From Apostichopus japonicus (taxonomy: Eukaryota > Echinodermata > Holothuroidea > Aspidochirotida > Stichopodidae), in NCBI RefSeq assembly GCF_037975245.1, contig NC_092577.1, positions 21,636,898 to 21,700,897 of the forward strand: a DNA stretch of 64,000 nt, written 5' to 3'. Positions 10,886-21,144 of this stretch are shown one piece after another; within the stretch, counting starts at the first letter, position 1, and each line of letters opens with the position of its first letter. Below the pieces are notes generated by a model that was given only the letters and a program-made list of their open reading frames with translations, made no database searches and was not told the DNA's origin. A program made the position numbers and the translations under genes.

Positions 10886-13800
10886 TTAAAAAACTACAGA
10901 AGGACGACCAGCACGCAGCGAAACAAAACACCCTTCCCCAGCACACCACCGTCCAAAAAAGGCAGCCCTAGATAAACGGCGAAAATCGCCTTCAACCTGA
11001 AGGCGAATGTCAGACTTCACCGCCTCCAGGACTGCCTGCCAACTGGCAAATTTCCCCCTAAAAATAACATCACATCTATTCCTCCAAATAAGTTTTTTTA
11101 CAACAGAACAAACATAAATAATACGCTGCAACACAGCAACGGAACAAACTGGAGGGTCTAATCCATATAAAACAAAACCCTGTCCTACCGACCAGGAACG
11201 GTCTCCCGTTAAACGGTCGGTCCAGGACTCAAACCACAAGTTCAAAACAAAGGGGCAATGCCAAAAAAACATGGGCAGTACTCTCTAAGCTGTCACAGCC
11301 GGTCCTCGGGCACAGTCCATCACCCAATCGCCAGTGATACCTTTTCAGATTGGTCACCAAGGCACCGTGTGCAATTCTCCATGCAAGATCACGGAGCCTG
11401 CAACCATTCAGCCTTGAATGCACCGAACGCCATACTTCGACAGGATGACGTCCCTGTACAAAAATTGCGTTCAAGGCCCTACCCCGCAAGGAACTGAGAA
11501 CGAGGGCCGGCCGTGACAGGTCAACAGGGGGCAACTCAATAAGAGCGGAGCAAATGACACGCATCACTCTGCTTGGTGTGCTACTATGCGGTTCTCTGTT
11601 GCTAAACAGCGCCGGAACCCATCGACGCAAGTGCAACCCGCCCCAAAAACGTACAAAATATGAACAAGGCAACCCTGGGTCAGTTACCGCTACAAACAAT
11701 TGCTTAAATAGCAAACAAGTTAACTTACTTCCCAGATGAACCACCCCTAGTCCCCCCTTCTCCAGTTTTGGTACAATATCGCCCTCTTGACCAGCTCTGT
11801 ACCACCAGACCATATGAATGAAAAAATCGCCCTCTCCAATCGCACCAGGACGCGACGCGGAATTGGGTACACCGCGCCCGGGTACCACAAGATGGGCGAA
11901 ACGAAACGATTAATAACGGTGACTTTCCCCAAGATCGAAAGCCAGCGGGTGCCAAAGGTTTCGAGTCTGCTCTCAAATACCTCAGCCCTCTCGCTCCAGG
12001 TGACATCACAAGGTGCATCGTAGCCGAACCATATACCATTAATTTTGATATTCTGATCCGACCACGACGCACCGAATGGTAAGTCTCTGTATCTCCAGCT
12101 ACCAAGACGAAGGCCCTTTGTCTTTTCTGGATTCAACTTCGCCCGGTAGCTCTCTCAAAAATAGATAAATCATGCGAGAGTGCGCGAAAGGAGCCCAGAC
12201 TCGAAACAACACATGTCACGTCATCTGCATATTGAGCGCATTTCACTTTGGCACCCCCTGGCACAACGAATAGAACAAGTCTGGAGTCCCTTTCCAAAAG
12301 ACGAGAGAGGGACTCGCTAAACAAAACATAAAGTAATGGAGACAGAGGGCGCACCCCCCTCTCTACGTTAAAAACCTCCGAACAAAACCCATTTACGATA
12401 ACAGAACTGAAACTTTCCTGATACAAAACAGAAATCCATTTACGAAAAACCGGGTGCAACTGAAACGTCTCCAATACATTAATTAAAAAACCGCGATCCA
12501 CCATGTCAAAGGCCTTCTGCTGGTCCAGAGACACCAATGCACATGGCAGATCACGCTCAATAACAAAGTCGGTCAAGTCGCGCATCAACCACAAGTTCTG
12601 CTGGATGCAATGACCCTTGACTGCACAAGTCTGGAGATCACCCACAAGATGCGGCATAGCCAGTGCAAGGCGGTTGCACAAAGCCTTAGCCAGCAACTTG
12701 TAGTCCACATTTAACAAGGTGATCGGACGCTTGTTACGGGAATCCAAGGGGTCCCCAGACTTGGGCAGCAAAGTAATCATGCCCAGACGTTGACTTTGGT
12801 TTAACAGTCCGTTTTGGAAGGCGTCCTCGAAGACGGCTCTGATGTCGGGTCCTATTATTGCCCAGAAGGTTCGGTAGAACTCCCTCGGAAGCCCGTCCGA
12901 ACCCGGGGACTTGCCATTCTTCATCTTCGAAAGCGCCTTCCAAAGCTCAACAGTGGTTATTTCGCCCCCCAAAATATCATTGACATCGTGGGGAACGGTT
13001 TTTGAGATTCCCCTCAATAAATCGGCCTGTGCCGACAAGTCGACATTGCCACGCGTAAACAAACTCGAATAGTACTCTTTATATACGCGGACAATGCCGT
13101 GAGGGTCACTAACCACGGTCCCATCAGTAGACAGACGGGACGCGTCTGTCACCTGCCGATGAGCTAACGGACTGGTAAAACCTCAGTGAAGGGCGCTCCT
13201 CGGCTTCCACCGCTTCGACACGGGCCCTGACGCGGGCACCGTGGTACTTTTCATCGAGATAAGTCTGCAAAGCGATGACAGCCAAAGGGTCGCCAAACTT
13301 CACCTCCGCGCACAGCTTCGAGAATTTCTCTTCGACGCCGTGCGCGGGTCACGCAATACTGAATTGCGTAGCGTTTGATGCGCAACTTGACCTCATCCCA
13401 CCATTGGGATGTAGAAGCAAAGGCCGGCTTCAATGTTTGCCATCCTTTGTACCTGGTCTCGAAACCCTGGCGGAACTCTGCCTCGCCAAGAATCCGACAG
13501 TTAAGCTTCCATAGGCCCCGCCCGATGGGGAAAATGGAAGGCAAAACAAAACGTGCTACTACAGTGTCATGGTCAGAGAGCGGACAGCTGAGCGTCTCGC
13601 AACCCGAAAATGTAAAACTTACGGGCGCATACACTCGATCTATCCTGGAGGCATCTTCTCCGTTAGGCCTCACCCACGTATACACCGTACTACACGGGTG
13701 CATATGCCTCCAGACATCGGCTAAAAGGTGTGCGGAAGTGAATCTGTCCAATTCTGTGATCCCAGCGTCGGGACTTGCAGACACAGAAGTTCCGAGTCTG

Positions 13801-14273
13801 TCAAGACCCGAGTCTGGGACACAGTTAAAGTCTCCGACCATGACACACGGCGCACTACCAGGAACAAAGGAAGGGAGCGTGTTAAAAAAATCTCGTCTAG
13901 CAGAAGGCCGATTGGGAGCATACACATTGCAAATGGCGATGTTACCCTGTGGATACTTGAATAGAATGCAAACCAATCGGCCCTCGTGATCCGTCTCCAC
14001 CCTAGTGGCACAACCCGCCTGACGAGCTGACAGAAGGATGACAGTGCCACAGGATGAAGACGAACCAAACGAAGCATGCAGCTCACCACCCCACTCATAA
14101 GCCCATAGAGGGACATCTTCTTCCAAAATATGTGTTTCTTGCAGGCAAACGCAGTCGACCTCCATTGATTTACAATATTGGAAAATGCGACTGCGCTTGC
14201 GATGATCCCTCATGCCATTCACGTTCAAAGTGGCAACTGAAAGTGTATGGGCCATGAGAGGGCAGTGGGGCAA
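10886..14273 (-). pseudogene. LINE ORF2: endonuclease, reverse transcriptase, zinc-binding tail (frameshifted)
   Basis: ORF2 begins with ATG at 14273, two bases after the ORF1 stop. The first block (14273-13251) is an AP-endonuclease-like domain: LNVNGMR, LQETH, NVYAPN, GDFNCVPD and SDHDTV motifs in order. The RT block (13152-12133) has the ALVSLDQQKAFDMVD motif A and YADDV motif C, but motif B reads GVRPLSPLLY and lacks three residues expected after GVR. Next comes the RT connection and zinc-binding region (11888-10886) with GCDSLESTAHVF. The frame shifts near 13330-13150, 12133, 11780 and 11250. The enzyme would nick target DNA and prime reverse transcription from it. This copy is inactive. 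Confidence 0.88.
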
Positions 14274-14275
14274 AA

Positions 14276-15340
14276 CTACGAAGACGACGATTCCGTAAGC
14301 TTCAAGCGCGCCCTAGACGACATATCGTCGTCCGAGTCGTCACTTGAAGCCGACCTTTTAAGAGAGGGTTCCCCCATTTCGTCGTACCAGCTCGTCCCAG
14401 TGGCACGTTTCGGCTCGCTGATCACCGATTCACCGGAGTCGCTGTCAGACAGAACCTCCGGAGAATCGATGACCACCGATTCTCCGTCAGACAAAGCCTC
14501 CGGATCTGGCGATACCGGCGGCGGACTGGGGACGGAACTGGACGAGTTGATGGGGGAAGCTGGTGGAGACTTTCTCGGTGCGGGCACGGGGTTGGGGTCT
14601 GCAACGACGGGGGAGGGTGAACCAGGTGCAGGGGAGGGTAAAATCCCATCAGATTCCCCCTCCTCTCGTGAAGTAGTAGGTGCGTCGGAACTTGACTTAC
14701 CCCCACTCTTAGTCCTAGAGACATAAGAGGGACAAGCTCGAAAGACATGTCCCTCCTTCCCACATAGTGAGCACACAACTCGTTTGGGCAAGCGGTGCTA
14801 TCATGCCCAAGACGAAGGCAGCGCCCACATTTCTTGTTTGGGCAGCCCTTGGCTTCGTGCCCGGTCTCCCCACACCTGAAGCAGGTACGGGGCTGACCGG
14901 GATACCGCACGTGGGCTTTATGCCCTGCTATAAACAGGAAGGAGGGAATGTCCTGTTTCAGGTCGATCCGAACCTGTCGGTGCCCGTTCAACACCCCAGG
15001 GGCTTGTGCATAGGAGCACATTTTGGCAGCCTTGACAGCCCCGAACCGACCCAAAACCGTTACAAGTTCCTGCCGCACCTCTAGTCCTACGTGGATGATA
15101 GTTACCCATACGGATCGCTCGTATGGAGTAACTGTCATCCCCTCGACGTTACTCAGCAACGTGACACCTTTCTGACGGGCCACGTCACTGGTAAAACGTA
15201 AATCGTACGTATTACGACACTGGAGAGCTTGCAACAACAACACCCTTGCTCTTCAAAATACTAAAAACTTGCACCGGTGGAACAGCTTGTTCACCGGTGA
15301 AGGACAACTTAACTATCCGAGAATCACGGCGCGATGCCAT
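14276..15340 (-). pseudogene. LINE ORF1, CCHC RNA-binding protein (frameshifted)
   Basis: The start ATG lies at 15340 (MASRRDSRIVKLSFTGEQAV). The frame shifts near 15235 and again near 14795. The middle part has RTCFRCGETGHEAKGC, a CCHC zinc knuckle, followed closely by a second (KCGRCLRLGHDSTAC) and a third in the other frame (VCSLCGKEGHVFRAC). The C-terminal ~120 residues are Ser/Pro/Asp-rich and low in complexity. ORF1 proteins of this class coat the element RNA in the ribonucleoprotein particle. The open frames on the opposite strand here (such as 14247-14726) are shadows of the acidic tail. Confidence 0.85.
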
Positions 15341-15605
15341 GATACCGAAGGTGGCTAGGCCACAGGGGAGTAACAAAAAACAAACAAAAGACAGGATAGT
15401 GAAACAACAAACGATATACGAACTGAGGAAAACACACGAACACAAGCTATCACACCCGCCTGGCGGGAAGTATAGCACAGCACAGTACAATAACAGCTGT
15501 GACAGTTGAAGAGCGAGAGCGAAAACACGTCCGCACTCCACGAAAGCCAACTGCTAAACTGAGGCCAGGTTGTACCCGAACAAGCGGTGTAGCCGCTGTT
15601 TACAG

Positions 15606-16890
15606 GTTGGGCATACTTCAGTCAGTCGAAGACGCATCTTGCTTTCATTTAGTTTCAAGTTGGTTTGGCGTGCTTTGTCGAGGAATGCTTTGAGATGCTT
15701 GTCGTGATCAAGTGTTGCCTCCTCAGTTGTCTCGCCGCAGCCATAGATTAAGAAGTCATGTGCTATATTTGTGACATTGTCAAATCCTTCAATCATTTCA
15801 TGCTGCCGTCTCTGGAATTCCTCAGTCGCGGTGTTTATACCATATGGCAGTCGTAACAAACGACACCTGCCAAATGGTGTTCCCATGGTGGTAAGGTAGC
15901 TGCTTTCCTTGTCTAGTTTGATTTGCCAGAATGCTTCTTTGGCGTCGATGACACTGAATATCTTGGCATTCGCGAGCTCAGGAAGTATTGATTCGATAGC
16001 TGGTATCGGATAATGCGGACGCTTTAATAATTTGTTTAGGTCTCGCGGATCAATGCAGATCCGAAGTTTTCCATTTGGTTTGCGTACGACACACATGTTT
16101 GAAATCTTATCTGTTGGCTCTGTGACGCGTTGGACGATGCCCCTTTTTCCCATCTCCTCAAGTGCTCTTTGAGTTCTTGTTGTTTGGCAGGTGTGACATT
16201 ATCCTTCATTTCAATGTGGTACTCACCAGGCAAACAACCCAGTCTTGTGAAAAGGTCACTATACTGAATTTTAATTTCGTTTTCATAGCCGTCTGTGACG
16301 TGCGGCTATCGATTTTGTTTATTTCTGGCGCTAGTGTGATGAAATTCATTTTTTATCGCAGCTCCACGTGACAGAAGGAGCGCTTGATTTGTTTCAAGGA
16401 CCTTCAAGGTAAGTATGTATCGCTCATCTTTATGGGTACACCGTAGGTCTACTTCCCTTAATATCTTCAGTAGCTGCCCACTGTACATTTTACTTGTGGT
16501 TTCGATGGTGGTTTAAAGTTTACATTAGGAGCAATAGAGTCAAGGACCTGTGGCGATATTGCACAAACGTCCGATCCTGTGTCAATTTCAAAGTCAACGT
16601 TCGCTGCATGTGCCTTGTATTCCATGTTTATCTTGATCATTAGCTTACTTTTGCCATCGTGCGTTTGAATCATGTACATTGAGTCATCCGATATGGTGTG
16701 TGCGTTTGCTTTCTTTGTCGCCTTGTGTTAGTGGGTACGCGGTGTTGTGTATGGTTGCTTTGTGTTGTCCTTAGATCGACATACTTTCTCATAGTGATTC
16801 CGTCTGCCACAGGAACAAAGGTTCCCGCAGGCAGGACATTTTCTGGGCTCGTGTTCTTCAGTCTCTCCAACATTGAGGAAAATTTATGAG
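15606..16890 (-). pseudogene. Gypsy-type LTR retrotransposon pol fragment (zinc knuckle, protease, RT), broken
   Basis: Minus-strand pieces appear in the normal Gypsy order. A CCHC-like knuckle is near 16800-16870. The aspartic protease motif FEIDTGSDVCAIS is near 16560-16600. The RT runs from 16153 with VRKPNGKLRICIDPRDLN, a VIDAKEAFWQ motif A and RLPYGINTATEEFQ. The YxDD catalytic motif is altered: where an aspartate pair is expected, the sequence is AHDFLIYG. Several frameshifts separate the pieces, and RNase H, integrase and LTRs are absent. The RT stops at the 5' end of the LINE (15605). This is a dead endogenous retroelement. Confidence 0.85.
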
Positions 16891-17783
16891 TGTGATCAGC
16901 GACAGTGGGGGGGGGGGGGAGGGGTTGTGAAAAAATGGCAAAATTTTCATATATTTCACTGCCTAGATGTAAAATGCTGCATTCTTTTTCACTTTCTGTG
17001 AGTAATTTTATCTTCAGAATTTTATCATCATATATACATTATTGAACTCAACAAGCATGACAATTCTCAACAAAGACTAAGAAAACAAGAAAGAAAGGTT
17101 AAAATATATGTGTCATTAATTTGTTCACCTATGAACAAATAGCATAGCATAGCATAGGCAATGAAACATCCTGCAATACACCTTCAATGGAAGTCGCACA
17201 TCATGAAGAAAACTTTTGAAATGTTTAAGTTGCTTTTATTTCTCCACTGTGTCCAATTTTCACTGAAACCAATCTGATGAATATAAATTATTATCACTGG
17301 CAAATATTTCCCATGAATAGATGCTAATCACTTGTTCAGATTAAACTTGTGGCAGTAGCAGGACTTTTAGTTTGACTCCTGTTGACCAATATGACCTTCA
17401 TAAAAACAATAGACCAAATATGAGATTTATTCACAATTCCTTTCTTCACAATTGTTCGGAAAAGATTTTCACAATTTCACCACTGTTGACCCAAATGACC
17501 TTTGATCTCCACCGACATTTTACACCCACAAACCAAAATGAGATCCTAAGAGCTTTCCTACTTGAGAAAGACGTGTTTAAAAGTTAACATAAAGTAAACA
17601 GAGAAAATCAGAGGTGGCGATTAGTTATGGGATTTTTCCCCGTGTGGGCTGTTAAACCACTGAGATTATGCAACACCTTTTGCTGGAGTGTCCCTTTGTC
17701 CGGTTGGGGTGGGAATGGTAGTCAGCCATTAGTAGTGATTTTCTTTTGTATGGTGTGTGCCAAACCTGGGTTAAGACCAGAGC
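16891..17783. other. AT-rich spacer
   Basis: A 13-base G run occurs near 16906. Nothing else is recognised. It may include decayed Gypsy 5' sequence but no LTR boundary could be placed. Confidence 0.3.
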
Positions 17784-17968
17784 CCACTCGGGACGTCAGA
17801 ATGCCCAGTCAGGACGTGAAAAAATTACTAAGTACAGAATGCCCTATCGGGACGTGAGAATGCCCTATCGGGACGTGAGAATGCCCTATCGGGACGTGAG
17901 AATGCCCTATCGGGACGTGAAAGTGCCCAATCGGGACGTGAAGAAAATGGACAGTCGGGATGTGACAA
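17784..17968. repeat. 21-bp minisatellite
   Basis: The unit GAATGCCCTATCGGGACGTGA is repeated four times exactly or nearly so at about 17838-17921, with weaker copies on both sides (AAGTGCCCAATC, AATGCCCAGTCA). A 21-bp unit keeps frame, so an open frame reading RMPYRDV repeats crosses it. There is no sign that it is a gene. Confidence 0.85.
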
Positions 17969-18250
17969 AATAGTATAAAAAATACTTCCCCGGGGGTGGG
18001 GTGTCGAAATTCATGTTTTTAGATACCCCTGCACCCCCTGGAAAAATTCGCGGCATTGTGGTAAAAATTCGAGGGGGTGAATTTTAGGGGTGGGAGACCC
18101 TTCCGTTACATCCTGTTGATGACGTCATAAAAATTTCAACTCATTTGCATGTTCGGTTCATTAATTAAAATTTATTAACCTATCTGCCTAACACTAAATT
18201 ACTCTATATACCATGGTTACTTGGTCAGTCCGATTCCCCCCATCTTTTTA

Positions 18251-21144
18251 GTCAGATGGCTTAGCAACTTGAACGTTACCGGCCGGACAAAAGTACCAAA
18301 TTTGGCATGGAGTTTCTTTTCGACCTATCTATCGATTTTATCCGTGGAACCCACTTGATCGGCTCCGATTTTCCAAGATGGCGGCCAAAATCCAAGATGG
18401 CCGCCAGAAAAAAGGAAATGTCATATGTCTGGCTGTAAAAATCAGAAATGAACAAATGAGGGGTCAATTCAGGTGTTTCGGGGTCACTGAAACAAATGAT
18501 GGTCATGACACGTTGCTTGGGTCACCCATTTCCAAGATGGCGGCCAATATAACAGAAAATGCATTTGTTGTCACTGTTAAAGGTCAGTGGAAGTGTAGAC
18601 TTGACTTTGAAGATTCTGATTCCTTCTGATTAAGTATTGAAAATCCAACCACCAGACTGACTTTTAGTCGATGCAGTGTGAAAATTAGACAGATTTACTA
18701 TTACGTTTGTTTTTGTGACGTCGAGGGGGGAAGCAAAGGATAATGCAAAATTTACATTTCAAAACTCTGCCACTTTAAGAACGCCGAATCTGATTTGATT
18801 GAAAAGCTACAGAATTTTGAAGAATATATAGATGCAAGCATTCTTTGACTTTGAAGAAAACATTAACTTTTCACCTATGGAGGAAGAAAAATCAGCAATT
18901 ACTGTGTAAACTCAATAGCGACATTCATTTCGTTCACCTCTTGACGTCAACGGACCCGGCTATTTAATTTAGGTAACACAAAAACCAAATGAGTTTGAAA
19001 CTGAAAATTCGATATTTGGGGTTATGAAATACACTCTTTTCATCTACGTTAGTTTCAAATCAATCCGCTACACTTAAAGTGACCTTAAAAAATGGAAGTT
19101 TACACTTCCACTAAACTTTAAGTACATATTGGAAGTATTCGGGAATTCTGTCTACAATGTTTCAATACGATGTTTCTTTAGCAGACAGTTCACAGTCGAT
19201 GTACACTATTTGGATCAACATGTGCACCGACAAAGAGATGTGCAAGGCATCTGGCCCACCCTCCTCTTTGATTCTACGAATTGAGTCACCAATCTGAGTA
19301 TACACCCCCGAAGGGCGTGTCGCCTTTGGCCGATTATTGGAAAAGGATCCGGGAAGGAGAAAGCGCAGTTTAGATGGAAGGTGGACCAAACCAAACCCAC
19401 CGCTCAATGGTATCTTTTACAGAACGGTCCTTTTCACAAGGTTTGGTTTGCGCTTTCCCCAAATGAAATCAAAAATGATCCTCTCCAATCTCAGCAAGGT
19501 ATGATTCGGTGCAGCGATCACCGTACCAGGATACCAAAGGAGAGGAAGAATAAAACGATTAACAACTGTAACCTTCCCAGGGAGGGAGAGCCACCTCCGA
19601 CTGAATGTGTCGAGCCCTGCCTCCACCTGATCAGCCTTCTCGGCCCAAGTGGTGGCCTCCGGGGCACCATAACCTAGCCAGATGCCATTTACCCTGATCA
19701 TGACATCTGACCAAGTAGCATCGAACGGGAGGGGTTGGCCGGACCAACCTCCTTAACGTAGCCTTTTGGTCTTGGACTTGTTAAGTCTGGCACCAGTAGC
19801 CTCTTGGAAGGTGGCCAAAACCTTCGATAAAGACTTGAAGGAGGCGAGGTCCTACACAATACAAGTGACGTCATCGGCATATTGCACGCTTGTAACTCTA
19901 GCCCCACCCGGTACATTGAAGGGTTGAAAACCCAAGCATCTGTCCAGCAAGGTACTGAGCGTTTCGCTGAAGAGAACATACAACAACGGGGAGAGGGGAC
20001 AACCCTGACGGACTCCACTTCGAACCGGGAAGGGACCAGAAGTTAATCCGTTAACAATGACCATGCTCGAGACGTACTTATATAGTAACGAGACCCAACG
20101 AATAAACACTGAGTTCAATCCGAAGGACTCCGAAGGATCTACCATGTCAAAGGCCTTCTCCTGGTCCAAGGAGACCAGTGCACATGGCAAATCACGAACT
20201 TTAACTAACTCGATCAAGTCTCTCATCAACCAGAGGTTATGTTGAATACACTTGCCTCGCACAGCACAAGTCCGGAGAGGACCTACAATATCCGGCATCA
20301 CATCCGCTAAGCGATTTCCTAATGCTTTGGCCAGGATTTTGTAGTCCACAGTTGACAGCGTTATTGGACGCCTATTCGGGTCCAAAGGGTCTCCCGACTT
20401 TGTGAGGAGAACAATATTTCCAACCCGCTGTGTTTGGCCTTATGTAATTCAACTGGAAAGAGGTAGCGAAAATCTCCCAATGAGTCGGTATTCACATCTG
20501 GTCGGTTTTCCCTCAAGTTACCCTATTATATAGTTGACTCAATGTAATCAGTCTTACATGACACTCGTAACTCCCATGTAATAACGGGCTTTGCGACAGT
20601 GCCTATCCACGGTCGATCACACCTCAAAGTTCCCAAATAAGTCCTAAGCGGCTTCCTGAGCCAAAGTGACATAATTAGAAAACCAGCCATAACATATAGT
20701 GAGGGTGCTAGCCCGGTTTCATTTACACGTTTGAGGACGGAAGGTCTGATGGTCCCGATCAGTAAAGGGCACAGGGGGTCTGGGGAATGAATATATATGA
20801 AATTTCCTTTTTTTCCAGGCGGCCATCTTAGATTTTGGCCGCCATCTTGGAAATGGGTGACCCAAGCAACGTGTTATGACCATGATCTGTTTCAGTGACC
20901 TCGGAAAGACCTGAATTGACCCCTCATTTGTTCATCTCCGATTTTTACAGCCAGATATATGACATTTCCTTTTTTTCTGGCGGCCATCTTGGATTTTTAC
21001 CGCCATCTTTGAAAATCGGAGCCGATCAAGTGGGTTCCACGGATAAAATCAATAAATAGGTCGAAAAGAAACTCCATGCCAAATTTGGTACTTTTTTTCC
21101 GGCCGGTCACGTTAATCCTTAAAATTTTTGCTAAGCCACCTGAC
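18251..21144. mobile_element. 2.9-kb element with ~300-bp inverted terminal arms and TA flanks
   Basis: The left arm (18251-18546) and right arm (20837-21144) are inverted copies over nearly their whole length. Outer ends read GTCAGATGGCTTAGCAA and, in reverse complement, GTCAGGTGGCTTAGCAA. TA lies immediately outside both ends, as expected for a Tc1/mariner-type target duplication. Each arm carries several AAGATGGCGGC-type motifs. No transposase is visible inside; the interior holds a LINE fragment (19330-20440) and unassigned sequence. It is probably a non-autonomous DNA transposon or fold-back MITE pair split by a later LINE insertion. Confidence 0.7.
19330..20440 (-). mobile_element. Tx1-like LINE ORF2 fragment (reverse transcriptase)
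   Basis: Minus-strand translation gives the RT core: RPITLSTVDYKILAKALGNR, ALVSLDQEKAFDMVD (motif A), GVRQGCPLSPLLY (motif B) and YADDVTCIV (motif C). A further piece, WLSLPGKVTVVNRFILPLLW, is in another frame. About a dozen residues appear to be missing just after motif A. The frame breaks near 19850 and 19700. Both ends are truncated; no endonuclease or 3' end is present. It belongs to the same broad clade as the LINE at 10723 but is clearly diverged from it. Confidence 0.85.

Larger units (their letters stand above)
10723..15605 (-). mobile_element. Near full-length Tx1/L1-like non-LTR retrotransposon
   Basis: A ~4.9 kb minus-strand element has a 5' UTR (about 15341-15605), a gag-like ORF1 with CCHC knuckles, and ORF2 with endonuclease, reverse transcriptase and a C-terminal cysteine/histidine zinc-binding region. 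It ends at GTGTGCTTTTTACGTGA (10723), a terminus shared with the copy at 34369. No poly(A) tail is visible, as is common for this type. Both frames are broken several times, so it cannot move. It has inserted into ORF1 of another LINE on its left and abuts a Gypsy RT fragment on its right. Confidence 0.88.

Noticed and set aside
14247-14726. Acidic 159-residue open frame on the plus strand
   Set aside because: It is the antisense shadow of the low-complexity tail of LINE ORF1.
17746-17973. Protein with RMPYRDV repeats
   Set aside because: The 21-bp minisatellite keeps any frame open; no gene structure or homology.
20467-20483. 17-bp match ATCTCCCAATGAGTCGG shared with 39776-39792, both beside LINE fragments
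   Set aside because: Interesting as a possible common junction, but orientations relative to the LINEs differ and a match of this length is not improbable in 64 kb compared on both strands.
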